Origin: Saururus chinensis
Taxonomy: Eukaryota > Streptophyta > Magnoliopsida > Piperales > Saururaceae
DNA: 64,000 nt
Direction of reading: 5' to 3'
Assembly (NCBI GenBank): GCA_035235625.1
Contig: CP141145.1
Location: 20,338,563 to 20,402,562 of the forward strand
Shown piece by piece: positions 45,501 through 56,430 of the stretch. Both the position numbers and the translations under genes were made by a program. Under the pieces are notes generated by a model. It was given only the letters and a program-made list of their open reading frames with translations, was not told the origin of the DNA and did not search any database. Numbering within the stretch: the stretch's first letter is position 1; each line of letters starts with the position of its first letter.

Positions 45501-46098
45501 TTCAAAAAGTGACGCCTGACAAACGATGTTTCTGGCGTCTAACAATTGGATGAAGGGGGCTTGGCTAACAAGAGTCTTCACCTCTGGGAAGGTAGACAAT
45601 ATGCTCACTGACTTTGCTAGTCCCGAGGGGAAACAAGGGACTTTCAATGACTCTTGCCTATTTCTTCCTGATCCTCCTCCAAGGTTTGAGCCCCTCTTCT
45701 TTGATTCAAGAACTTCTGCATCAATACATATCTAAGTATTAGTAAGAAGGTACCTAGACATATAATAAAAGTGTTGAATATAACCCCGTAAATAACATAG
45801 CAATATTTAAAATATACACTGGCATCATATTCAAGATGGTATGAGTATAGCTGAAATAATGCTACAACATTTTTAGGTAGTGTGCTATAAAATTACCAAT
45901 AATGCAAAAATGTTGTAGCAATAATGTCTTTAAAATGTCGCATATAATTCAATTATTGATAATAGGATTAACATTTAAAATATTGTTATAACAAGAGCAA
46001 TAATCCTAATGCATAAGCATTAATATTAGTACATCAACAACATCCACAAACATTTTAAACGTAGGGATTAAAAAAAACCTACTTGATTTAGTTGCCAT
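42506..46098 (-). CDS. MULE-borne plant-mobile-domain-like / ULP1 (C48) protease gene
   Basis: The model has seven minus-strand exons with GT-AG sites: 46098-46083, 45715-45000, 44915-44748, 44638-43417, 43328-42936, 42852-42682 and 42568-42506. It starts MATKS and ends DPKRLY-stop. The first ~300 residues resemble the plant mobile domain/DUF1985-like part of transposon ULP genes (VDFTVEDVALITGLKKG, QYDWPQAIYEFLV, GYGSLIGATFVLQ then VWVFEHF). A linker follows, Glu/Gly-rich with a 42-bp repeat. The C-terminal C48 protease domain has the catalytic His and Asp (HFHLLVIDV, WFDSM) and Cys (QSNGVDCGFFL). Exon 4 is 1,222 bp, one base off a multiple of three, so one net frame slip occurs in the low-complexity linker. 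It is therefore either broken, differently spliced, or affected by an assembly error. Confidence 0.75.
43900..44165 (-). repeat. 42-bp (14-codon) tandem repeat coding for an acidic linker
   Basis: The minus-strand unit encodes GGEEVGKDGGEEEE, repeated about four times between 44120 and 43960, with degenerate GA-rich repeats on either side. 42 is a multiple of three, so unit number can vary without changing frame. Another frame of the same stretch reads RRWERMGERRKRGE. The overlap of three open frames here is where the net slip of the ULP1-type gene must lie. Confidence 0.8.
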
Positions 46099-46215
46099 GA
46101 TAGATATTCAATGAAAGGAAGCCCTACTATAGTGAAGACACTGTTCCTGAAACATCAAAAAGCGCATTACAAAAGTTATAATGTTGTTAAGAATTATTAG
46201 CATTTATAATTTACA

Positions 46216-47345
46216 ATTGTAGCAATATTGCTCAATCCTTGCATCAATATTGTTGCAAGGTTGGAGCAATATTGATCCTAAGGTGTAGTAATATTGCTCC
46301 TACGGTGTAGCAATATTGCTCCAAGACTTAAATAAATTAAAGGCATCAAAATCATCAAACCTATCAGGTTGGAGCAATATTGCTCCGACGGTGTAGTAAT
46401 AATACATTTCATGTTGGAGCAATATTGCTCTGACGGTGTAGCAATATTGCTCCAAGGTTGGAGCAATATTGCTCCAATGTTGATATAATATTGCTCCAAC
46501 CCTATAGCAATTTTGCTCCAAGACATATATAAATTAAAGGCATCAAAATCATAGAACATTTCAGGTTGGAGGAATATTGCTCCAATGTTGGTGCAATATT
46601 GCTCCAAGTTGAAACAATATTGCTCCAATGTTGGTGCAATATTGCTCCAAGTTGGAACAATATTGCTCCAAGGTTCATGCAATATTGCTCCAAGTTGAAT
46701 CAATATTGCTCAAACCCTACAACAATATTGCTGCAAGGCTTATATAAATTGAAGGCATCAAAATAATCGAACATTAAAGGCATCAAAATTATCAGTAAAC
46801 ATTTAAAGGCATCAAAATCAATGAACAGTTTCAGGTTGGAGCAATATTGCCCCAATGTTGGAGCAATATTGCCCCAATATTAATGCTATATTGCCCCAAT
46901 GTTGCAGCAATATTGCCCCAATGTTGATGCTATATTGTCCAAGGTTGGAGCAATATTGCTGCAACCTTGGAGCAATATTGCTCCAATGTTGATGTAATAT
47001 TGCTCCAAGTTGGAACAATATTGCTCCAAGGTTGGAGCAATATTGCTACAAGGTTGATGCAATATTGCTCCAAGTTGGAAGAATATTGCTCCAAGGTTGA
47101 TGCAATATTGCTCCAAGTTGGAGCAATATTGCTCCAATGCTAATGCAATATTGCTCAAGGTTGGAGCAATATTGCTCCAACCCTACAACAATATTGTTGC
47201 AAGGCTTATATGAATTGAAGGCATCAAAATAATCGGTAAGCAATTAAATGCATCAAAATCATTGAACATTTCAGGTTGGAGCAATATTGCTCCAATGTTG
47301 ATGCAATATTGCTCCAAGTTGGAACAATATTGCTCCAAGGTTCAT
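46216..47345 (-). repeat. Right array of the 20-bp perfect palindrome
   Basis: The same TTGGAGCAATATTGCTCCAA-based units as at 28582-29325, about 45 copies. The outer part (above about 46920) mirrors the left array base for base; the inner part has extra copies and a second block with an interspersed AAATTAAAGGCATCAAAATC word (46325, 46530 and 46750). It begins about 120 bp upstream of the ULP1-type gene's ATG, as the left array does relative to the transposase. Confidence 0.9.
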
Positions 47346-49114
47346 CAGCAGATAGGCAACAAAAAAATCCAAAGTGGAAAAGATACTATTTTTCCTGGAA
47401 AAAGCAGAACGGAGAAAAGGCTCTGGACAACATAATTTTAATTTGCAGGAGGCGAAAAGGCCTCACTTTGGCGATCTAGGAATTCAGATTCAAAAATAAA
47501 AATAAACACAAAGCAAATGCAGTTTCATCAGTAGACAGGCAACAAAAAATTCCACAGTGGAAAAGATACAATTTTTCCTGGAAAAAACAAAATGGAGAAG
47601 AGGATCTGGATAACATAATTTTGATTTGCAGGAGACGAAAAGGCCTCACTTTGGCGATCTAGGACTTTAGATTAAAAAATAAAAATAAACACAGAGCATA
47701 TGCAGTTTCATCAGTAGACAGGCAACAAAAAATTCTAAAGTGGAAAAGATACAATTTTTCCTGGAAAAAGCAAAACAGAGAAGAGGCTCTGGACAACATA
47801 ATTTTGATTTGCAGGAGATGAAAAGGCCTCACTTTGTCGATCTAGGACTTCAGATTCAAAAATAAAAATAACCACAGAGCATATGCAGTTTATTCTCTCC
47901 GACATATAGAAGCGTGGTAAGCTGAAAGAAAGCCCATCAAAAAATGCGGAACAAACGAAATGCAGGTCGGTGGAAATGTGGTAAAAAGCAAAAAATCCAA
48001 TTTTCTATTCTTTAAAGAATCTGGGATGGAGTAGTGACTGAAGCTTGCAGTAAACACAATGTGGAACATTCAAAACCCAGAAAATATCTGTGAAAGAAAA
48101 TGGAACCTAAAGAATTTGGGATGGAGCAGTCACTTTGGCGCGCAGTAAACACAATGCAGAACAATCAAACCCCAGAAGTTGTCCGTGAAAGAAAATGGAA
48201 TGTTAAAACAATCGAAGTTCCTTTTTTTCCCCCTGGAATGACGGATAGAGACAAAAAAAAAATACATAAGCGCATCTGCATCTCAAGTTCGTTTGTTGTA
48301 CCTCAACGATCGTGCTTTTTCGACTGTCGAACGGGAATCAGACCGACTTGCAGGAGCGAGCGCCAACAGACTGCACCTCCTATTTCATTTTTTATGTGTC
48401 GGCTGCCTCTGAGAATGTTGCTGCCTGACCACTCTTCTTCGGCGTCGATCGCCGCTGCTCTGGTCACCGGGATGGGTGAGTTGCAGAGCGGGAGCTCTTC
48501 CAATCGCCGGGGTGGGTGGGAGCGGGAGTTTTGAAAGTGGGTTCCTTCAAGAACACTCCACTCTTCTCCGGCGTCGATCGGTGCTTCTCTGGTCACCAGG
48601 TGGGAGCGGGAGCAGCGGGACGGAGTGAGTTGCAGAGTGCTCCAAGGATCACCGGGGCAGAGCAGAGCGGGAGCTCTTCCGATCGCCGGGTTGGGTGGGA
48701 GCGGGAGTTCTGAAAGTGGGTTCCTTGAAGAACACTCCACTCTTCTCCGGCGTCGATCGGTGCTTCTCTGGTCACCGGGTGGGAGCGGGAGCAGCGGGAC
48801 GGAGTGAGTCGCAGAGTGCTGATCGGATCACCGGGGCAGATCAGAGCGGGAGTTCTGGGTTTCGTGAAATGCACTCCACTGGTCTGGCCCGGTTTTGATC
48901 TGATTAATACCTTCGCCCGGTTCTGATCTGATTAATACCTTCGCCCGGTTTTGATCTGATTAATACCTTCGCCCGGTCGTCCTGTTCACGAAGCCATCGG
49001 TCACCTGGGTCAACGAGTAACCCGGTCTCCTGCTGCCACCCTGGTGACGTGGTTTCACCTGATTCGGCACTCCCACCCACCCCGGTGGGAGTGCATCACA
49101 GCCGATCCGAAGCC
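46920..49114 (-). repeat. Right terminal inverted repeat of the MULE
   Basis: The complement of 26838-28990. It has three instead of two copies of the 28-bp unit (about 48888-48976) and few point differences over more than 2 kb, for instance GACGGATAGAG versus GATGGATAGAG in the complement near 48240. The high identity indicates recent transposition or gene conversion between TIRs. Confidence 0.9.
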
Positions 49115-49123
49115 TCTCCCGTC
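49115..49123. other. MULE target-site duplication, right copy
   Basis: TCTCCCGTC, identical to 26829-26837. Confidence 0.9.
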
Positions 49124-51424
49124 GGCTTCGCATCTACTGCTTCTCCTTCACATTCAGCCGCCACACATGGGATTCCAACCACATCTGCCTTTTCCGCAGC
49201 CAATTCTGTCATCATGCATGGGATTCAGGTCAAAACCGCCCTGTCCGTGGCCGATCCTGCCGCTGTGCATTGAATTTTGGCCCGATCTGTGCCCTTCTGC
49301 TCCCGAACTTGCCGCCAACTCCGCCCTCGTAACCACCTCCTCCTGCATCTTTAAACCCATAGTCGCAGCTGCACAGCACCCCGTGGACCCGCATCCACCT
49401 CTCTTATTTATGCCTTCGTACCATTTGCCATCTGTCTCTGGACATCGGTCCGTCACGACACCGGTTGTCGCCTCGGCCATGGTCACCTCCCGATCGCTGC
49501 TCCAACCCCTCGTTTAACAGCCGCTGGTTGCCTCAATTCTGCTCCTAGATCGATCCGCCACCTTGATGCATTCTGGTCCAGTCGCCAATGACCGCCCACT
49601 GCCCTATTCCTTGTTATAGCCCCTGTGCCATCAATCGCCGCTCCATCCACCCTCCACCCCCTTTCCTCGTTCTCTTTTCCCCAAGTCGACTCGTTGCTTC
49701 TCCATTGTCCCACCCCTTCGGTTCAGGATGGATATAATCAAACCCTACTAGTTCTACCGGGGCTAATATTATGGACAATCCTCTCTTTGAGCACCAGTAT
49801 GCCCATGTGGTACCACATCTGCCTTCTCTCACACACATGGATGAGCTGCCATATCCTCCCTTACACGCTCAGGGGCCCTCTCATCTAGCACCAACTCCTA
49901 CTTTACTTATTGATCACCTAGACGATGCAAAAGCTTTTATTGAGGAGACGGATTACTATGAAAGTATAGGTTATCCTTACGGTCGTGATAGTGGCTGCAT
50001 CGACTACCCCCGTGGAGTTGCTCGTCCTGACCCAAACCCTGCTATTTAAGCTTGACCGATTCGTTTTACTTTTCCCGTCTTTAAGGGTGACGATCCAGAC
50101 GAATGGGTTTCTCGGGCAAAGCATTTCTTTCACTTCCATCACACTCCGGCTCACAAATAGTACGAATTAGCCTTATTTCATATGGTGGGTCGTGCTATGC
50201 GTTGGGTTGACTAGTTCCTTGTTTAGCATCTAGACGTTACTTGGCATGAATGCGAGCATGCTCTTCTCCTCCATTTCAGTCAAACTCCTTATCATAATTT
50301 TAACAATTTGCTGCCTCAGGTTCGCCAACGAAGTATCAGTCTAGGACTATTAGGATAAGCTCAAGTGCTTGGTGAACCGCGTACACAAATGGCCTGAGCA
50401 TGCCCTTATTGAAGTCTTTGAAGCCGGTCTTAAACCTCATATTAAGGCTGAATTGTAAACTTTTCCACGCTCATCTTTGACAGAAAAAATGTGTATGGCT
50501 CGTGCTCGTGTTTGTGAGGAGAAATTAAACTTGCACAGTCGTTCTACTTTCTCACGCCCATCGGCTTCTTCCCTCCCATCCTGCCCTACTCCATCTTCTA
50601 ATCCGCCACGTGTCAACCGTTCTATGGGTACTTCTACATCTACTCCTCCTCTTACTCATCTTACTCCTTCTTAGATGGTTGATCGTCATTCCAAGGGTTT
50701 ATGTTATAATTTTGATGAGAAATATACCCCTAGACATCGCTGCATGACTCAAAAATTATTTATGATTAACGAGTGTTTTGACAAGGACTTTATGTAGGAT
50801 AATGGTGACTATTTCGACAAGCTACCTTATGAGATTATCGAGGCGTGTGATATGGAGATTACCCTACAAGCATTTGCAGGCACTTATACTCCACGTACTA
50901 TTCGTGTTAAGGGCTTGATTAAGAAGCAACCAATCTCTGTTTTGATTGATAGTGGCAGTACTCATAATTTCGTTAATGATCGAGTTGCTCATCACCTTAG
51001 ATACCCCATTAAAAACTCTTGAGACATTTGATATGTTGATAGGCAATAGAACCCATCTCAAGAGTTCTGGAGTTTGCACCAAGGTCAAATTATTATTGTA
51101 GGGTCAGACATATATTATGGATTTATTTATGCTTCCTTCAAAGAGGGCTGATGTTGTTCTTGGTGTTCAATGGCTTGAAGACTTAAGTCTTATTTATTGG
51201 GACATCCGCCATATGACTATAGGCTTCACTTATAGGGGCAAGCTGGGGCATATCACTGCTCATCCACTGGGTCACCTTCAGTTTGCTGAAGAATTAGAGA
51301 CTCTTTCTCATTATCATTGTCATGGCTTCTTGCTCCAACACAGCCCTTCAGTTGACGTTCCCTATCCCGATGATACTCCGCCTGCTTTAGCTATTGTTGT
51401 TATGTCCAAACTAAGACTATGAAG
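49124..51424 (+). pseudogene. Right part of chromovirus gag, plus protease
   Basis: The leader region continues after the MULE. The gag domain starts near 50065 (FPVFKGDDPDEWVSRAKHFF) and continues with LALFHMVGRAMRWVD and HFSQTPYHNFNNLLPQVRQR. The retroviral-type aspartic protease is at about 50900-51250: VKGLIKKQPISVLIDSGSTH with the catalytic DSG, later ADVVLGVQWLEDLS and YWDIRHMTIGF. A zinc knuckle (CYNFDEKYTPRHRC) is at about 50703-50744. There are at least eight in-frame stops and a frameshift inside the protease. The coding ends at 51424, where foreign sequence begins. Confidence 0.8.
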
Positions 51425-52835
51425 TAGCCTAGTTCAGATTTCTTTTTTTACTTGTCAATTATAGTAAACAAGGTCGATCCACAGGGAAAGCCTTGTGTAA
51501 CAAAGAAAATTGTTACGAAAAAGTAAAGGAAGGAAAAATTAAGAAAGAAAGATTAGAAGAGTATTGAGGGAATAATAAGTTAAGAAATCAAGAAGAGAAA
51601 ACACTAAGGCATTAATGATCATTATAACATCTAATAATGTTCTTCATGTATCATGCTATCTCCTTTAGAATTGAATAAAGATTCTATCTAACCAGAAGAT
51701 ATGAACATTAAAATTAAAATTAAAATTAAAGATAAAAAATACTTTGATAGATGAAGGATAAAAATAATTGTCTCTTAAATATTTCTATGTATCCAAATCA
51801 CAAAACATCAAAAAGGAGAGCCTTCAAGCATCTTATATATCCAAATCACATAGAAACAAGAAGAAGAATAATATTAAATAAACATCACTTTAAATAAATC
51901 ATACTTACTTGAAACATTTAATGAAACATGAATAGAACTCTATTAGATTGTCACAAATCACCTCTAGACTTAGCTTGAGAGCTTAGAAAGTCATTACAAT
52001 AAAACTAAAAACAACAATACAAAAGAAGAAAAGAAAAATATGAAACGAGAGCTCCAAAGAGGAGGGAATGATCCATCTATCATGTCCACCCCTCTATTTA
52101 TAGGAATAGAAGTGGTTGATTCAAAGGGGAAAGTCAAATTATATCTCCAAATTGCATCCTGATTGATTGTCTGATTGGTTACTTCTTTGGCAATGATTAG
52201 ATTCTAAATAAATTATATAAATTAATAATTTATTTAGCAAATAAGTATCTTTGAATCTTTCTTTAGTTATCCAATCAGCCTCATTGTTTTTCCTTATGTG
52301 TATCAATCATAATCAATGAAAAGATTCTCCATGTGCTAGCCTCGGGTTAGTTTACTAGTTGTCCGTTTGCATGCCAAATTTGACCCATACATCTTTAGAA
52401 TTTGGAATTTCTTCTTGAAATAACAAATGTAACCAGAAGTCTTCTTTCCAATTCCATAAGAATCGTATCAATCCGAATTATACAGAGAAAGATATACTCA
52501 AAATACTATAGCTATGTCAATCTGTCCGAATCAGCTTCTTTCCTATTTAGTTCTCTTGATGCAAATCTCAAATCCAACGGGTCTACAGGGTTGTGTTCGA
52601 CTATTCCATGCATATTTAGATCATTAAGAGCCCATTCTTGACTTTTAAATAGCTTTGAGTAGTTGGGCTTCACTTCCTCTTCCAGTTGGATCCTGTTGAA
52701 GCCTGTTTAGACATGTAAACTCAATTAAGGTCCAGCTAACCTATTCAAAACATAAATAGCCCAAATAAACAATGACTTAACACAAAATAGGATTGCAATT
52801 TAAAATTTGAAAACATTATATTGAACATTATTTCA
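51425..52835. mobile_element. 1.4-kb insertion between protease and RT (possible LTR or non-autonomous element)
   Basis: The pol frame stops at 51424 and resumes at about 52838 with QQSLFEEPKGL, the usual segment before RT. The intervening sequence is AT-rich, starts with AAGGTCGATCCACAGGGAAA (51471), a motif often seen near ends of plant LTRs, and has no coding capacity. Exact ends and target duplication could not be fixed. Confidence 0.5.
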
Positions 52836-52837
52836 GT

Positions 52838-55630
52838 GCATCAGCTACTCTCTTGATGAGCAGCAATCCCTCTTCGAGGAACCAAAGGGATTATCGTCGG
52901 TCTGTTCTTATGACCATCGGATTCCTATTCAGCCTGGTGCTCCTCCCGCTAGTGTCTGCCCATACCGCTATCCCCATGTTCAAAAGGTAGAGATTGAACA
53001 TCTGGTTCGCGAGATGATATCTTTTGCCATTATTCGACCTAGTGAGTCTTCTTACTCCTCTTATTCTCCTTGTCCGCAAAAAGGACGGGTCATGGCGTTT
53101 TTGTGTGGACTATAGGGCTCTTAACATTATTAATTTAAAGGATAAGTATCTTATTCTTGTTATCAAGGAGTTGCTTGATGAGTTATCTGGCACACAATTA
53201 TTTTTGAAGTTGGACCTCCATTCCGGTTGTCATTAGACCCGTACGCATCTTGGTGATAATTCCAAGATGGCTTTTCATGCTTGTGATGGCCATTACGAAT
53301 CCTTAGTTATGCCATTTTCCTTTACTAATGTCACCGCCACCTTTCAGTGTTTGATGAACGGCATCTTCTGGCGATATCTACGATGCTTTGTTTTGGTTTT
53401 CTTTGATGATATCCTAATTTATAGCTCTACTTGGGAGGACAACTTACAGCATGTACGTTATGTTTTCGTACTTCTCCATGAGCACCAACTCTTCTTGAAG
53501 CGGTCTAAGTGCACTTTTGGTTGCCAACAGGTTGTGTATTTAGGATATTATTTCAGCCCATGACATTGCCATTGACCCAAGCAAGATTTCTGTTGTTCGG
53601 GATTGGCCTCAATCTTCTACTCCACGTACACTACAAGGGTTTCTTGGCCTTGCAGGTTATTGTAAACATTTCATCTCCTCCTATGGCGTTATTGCTGCAC
53701 CCTTGACAGCTTTGTTGAAAAAGGGTATTTCCGTATGGTCTGATTTAGCCGAACGTGTTTTTACTGTACTCAAAGTGGCCCTCATTTTCGCCCTTGTCCT
53801 TGCTCTTCCAGACTTTTATTGTTGAGAGTAATGCTTCTAATGTTGGTCTTGGTGTAATCTTTATGCAAGATGATCACCCCATCGCCTTTTATAGCAAGGC
53901 TTTGTCTAGTCATTCTCTACTATTATCTGCTTATGAGTATGAGATGCTGACTATCGTCCATGCTATGACTAAATGAAGGCACTACCTTTTAGGTCACCAC
54001 TTTATCATCTGTACAGATCATCAGCCTCTCAAATACTTTATGGATTAGCGTGTGGTAGCCCCCACTCGGCAACATTGGGTCTCTAAGTTATTGTGCTATG
54101 ATTATAAATTGGTCTATAAGCGTGGCTATGAGAATCATATCATTGATGCCTTATCCAGATTACATGAGGATGCCACACTTCAAGTGATTTCTGCACCAGT
54201 CTTTCCATTCCTAAAAAATTTACAAGCAACTTATGAGACTGATGATGCTACATGTGCCTTGGTTATGCATCTACGTGAAGATCCTTCTTCCTCACCGGAT
54301 TTTACTTTTCGTGACGGTTTTCTATTTTAGCCTGGCTGTCCTTGGGTACCTAACTCTGCATAGTGGCACTAGATATTCTACATCTTTGTTGCTCTACGCT
54401 TATTTCCAGACATGAGGGGATCTTTCGCACTTATAAAAGGGTCTCTCAGAGCTTTGCCTAGTGTGCTCTTAAACGGGCCATCTACCAATATGGCCCAATG
54501 TGATATTTGTCAGCATGCTAAGAGCAATTCTACCACTCCCTCTGGTCTTCTTCAGCCACTCCCAATTCCCAAAAGAATCTAGGAGGATATTAGCATGGAT
54601 TTCATAAAAGGATTACCTAAGGTTTAGGGTAAATCTGTCATCTTTGTCATGGTGGATTGACTGCCTAGGTATGCACATTTTTAGCACTCTCTCACCCATA
54701 TATTGCCATGGTTGTTGCTGATGTTTTTATGTGCGATATTGCATGTCTTCATGGGATGCCTAAGACTATTGTTTGCGATCGCAATAAGGTCTTCTTGTTT
54801 GCATTTTGGCAGGAGTTTTTTCGACTCCAGGGCACCTCTTTTCACATTAGTTCCACATATCATCCTCAAATAGATAGGCAAACTAAAGTAGTCAACCATT
54901 GCCATGAGCAATATCTATGTTATTTTTCAAGTGATCTGCTTCTGACATGGCTCTCATTCCTTCCTTGGGTGGAATGGTCTTATAACAGTGCTTATCATAC
55001 TGTGGTGGGTTATGCCCCCTTTAAGCTTGTCTATAGTCACCCACCTCCTATATTGCTCCATTATGTGTCACTTTGTGCTTCCGTAGATGTTGTGGATACT
55101 ACTCTTCAAACTCATAATGTGGTTTTGTGTCAGCTTCGTCTTAACCTGGCTAATTCACAAAATCATATGTGTCATATTTATGATAAACATCATGTGGATC
55201 GCGAGTTTGAAATCAATGATCTTGTATATCTTTTCCATTAGCCTTATTGTCAGACATCAGTTCATAAGCCATCTAACGAGAAACTAGCTCATCATTCTCA
55301 TGTTCCTCATCCAATTCTGGAGCGAATCAGCAAGGTTATTTATCATCTCCAGTTGCCCCCAGAGTCATAGATTCATTCGGTGTTTCATGTTTTTCGTCTT
55401 CGAAAATTTATTGGAGATCTTTCATCTATTCTACTATCAATTCCGCTACTGATTTCATCTGATTCGGGCCTTCCAACACCTCATGCTACTTTAGAATGCC
55501 AATGTGTTCACTGTTGTAGACGTGTTGTTTCTAAGGTTCTTATAGCTTGACTGCACCGTTCTTCCAATGATGCTACTTGGATTTAGGATGATGAGTTCCT
55601 TAAGTAATATCCCAATTGATCACCTTGAGG
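52838..55630 (+). pseudogene. Chromovirus pol: RT, RNase H, integrase, chromodomain
   Basis: RT spans about 52838-53570 ([46 protein letters not shown] with both catalytic Asp). RNase H spans about 53760-54160 (FIVESNASNVGLG, ICTDHQPLKYF, NHIIDALSRLHED). The integrase runs to about 55240 (HGMPKTIVCDR, SSTYHPQIDRQTKVVN, with Lys where the catalytic Glu is expected), then a GPY/F-like region. A chromodomain follows at about 55480-55610 (VVSKVLIA, HRSSNDATWI, DDEFLK). Stop codons interrupt every domain (for example 53234, 53561, 53974 and 54328), with frameshifts. Non-functional. Confidence 0.85.
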
Positions 55631-55646
55631 ACAAGGCGATGCTTAA

Positions 55647-55896
55647 TGTGGTTTAATTAGGATTCTAGTTGCCTTATTGAATTTACCTTCTTAGAATAGT
55701 CTATTTCCTATTTTGGTTAGGATTAGTTTTATTTACCTTCTTTTAGTTGGATTATTAGTTTAATTCTCTATAAATTATATGTTTCATCCTATTCTAAGCA
55801 TAAAATACAAAATTCAATTCATTTCATTTAATCTTCTACTTTAATCATCCTCTCCCTTTTCTCTTATTATCTATGTGTAGATCCTCCTAGTCTACA
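55647..55896 (+). repeat. 3' LTR of the split chromovirus
   Basis: It begins TGTGGTTTAATTAGG after a GAGGACAAGGCGATGC stretch and ends AGTCTACA. It is the partner of 25888-26159. The flanking bases do not form a clear target duplication, as expected for an old element. Confidence 0.8.
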
Positions 55897-56430
55897 CCGT
55901 GATGCCTGTCAAGAAAACTGAAAAATGACGACCAAATCATAAATGAGAGGGGTGCGTCAGGGCAATTGGTGCTCTCAAAGAACCGAACTTCTCCGTACTG
56001 GAGGGTATCTTAGCTGTAGAATGCCACCTTCCACATTCTTCCCCTTTACTAACAGATTAACAACAAGACCACCTCTTCAAAGACTAGTCACGATTCAAGA
56101 AAGCCAATTAGGTCGCTACATTGTGTGAGTTTAAGAGCTGAATAGAAATTCTCTAAGAGAGGGAATTCATCTCAATTACAATATTCAGGGATCGAATCAT
56201 TTTTATGAAGAGACAATCATTTTGGTAGGCAATTTGGTGAAGAAGCCATTAAACATATCAAATGAAAGGAAAAAAAGTACAGATATCCATGGACTAATGT
56301 TAAGACAGTGGATGAGGAATACGGTGCTGTGTATATTTGACGGTAGACATATACCATTTATGTATGATGAGGGTGGCTGACTAAAACACGGGGTGGCAAA
56401 CTAATTAAAATTGACTCTAATATTTGACAT
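55897..56430. other. Unassigned sequence between the chromovirus and the GDSL locus
   Basis: No signals recognised; it is the 3' flank of the lipase pseudogene on the minus strand. Confidence 0.4.

Larger units (their letters stand above)
26838..49114. mobile_element. Giant Mutator-like element (MULE), 22.3 kb, gene-capturing, potentially autonomous
   Basis: The ends GGTTTCGGATCGGCTGTGATG and its complement at 49114 begin inverted repeats of about 2.1 kb that match almost perfectly. The element is flanked by an exact 9-bp duplication. Inside are a FAR1-type Mutator transposase, parts of four host genes (two kinase fragments, a Raf-like kinase end, UFL1 exons), an internal palindrome array, and a mobile-domain/ULP1 gene. 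Transposase reads plus from the left end; the ULP1-type gene reads minus from the right end, so each inverted repeat can serve as a promoter region. ULP1-carrying MULEs are known in Arabidopsis, rice and melon. This one differs by also having very long repeats and multiple captured genes. It is called potentially autonomous because the transposase shows no lesion. Confidence 0.92.
25888..55896 (+). mobile_element. Old chromovirus (Ty3/gypsy) with short LTRs, split by a giant MULE
   Basis: Two diverged copies of a ~250-270-bp LTR (25888-26159 and 55647-55896) enclose gag, protease, RT, RNase H, integrase and chromodomain in chromovirus order, all plus strand. The gag region is interrupted at 26838-49114 by a MULE with a 9-bp target duplication, and pol by another insertion at about 51425-52835. 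The element without insertions would be about 6.3 kb, normal for small chromoviruses such as the Reina group. Many in-frame stops and the LTR divergence show that it was dead long before the MULE arrived. Confidence 0.85.
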
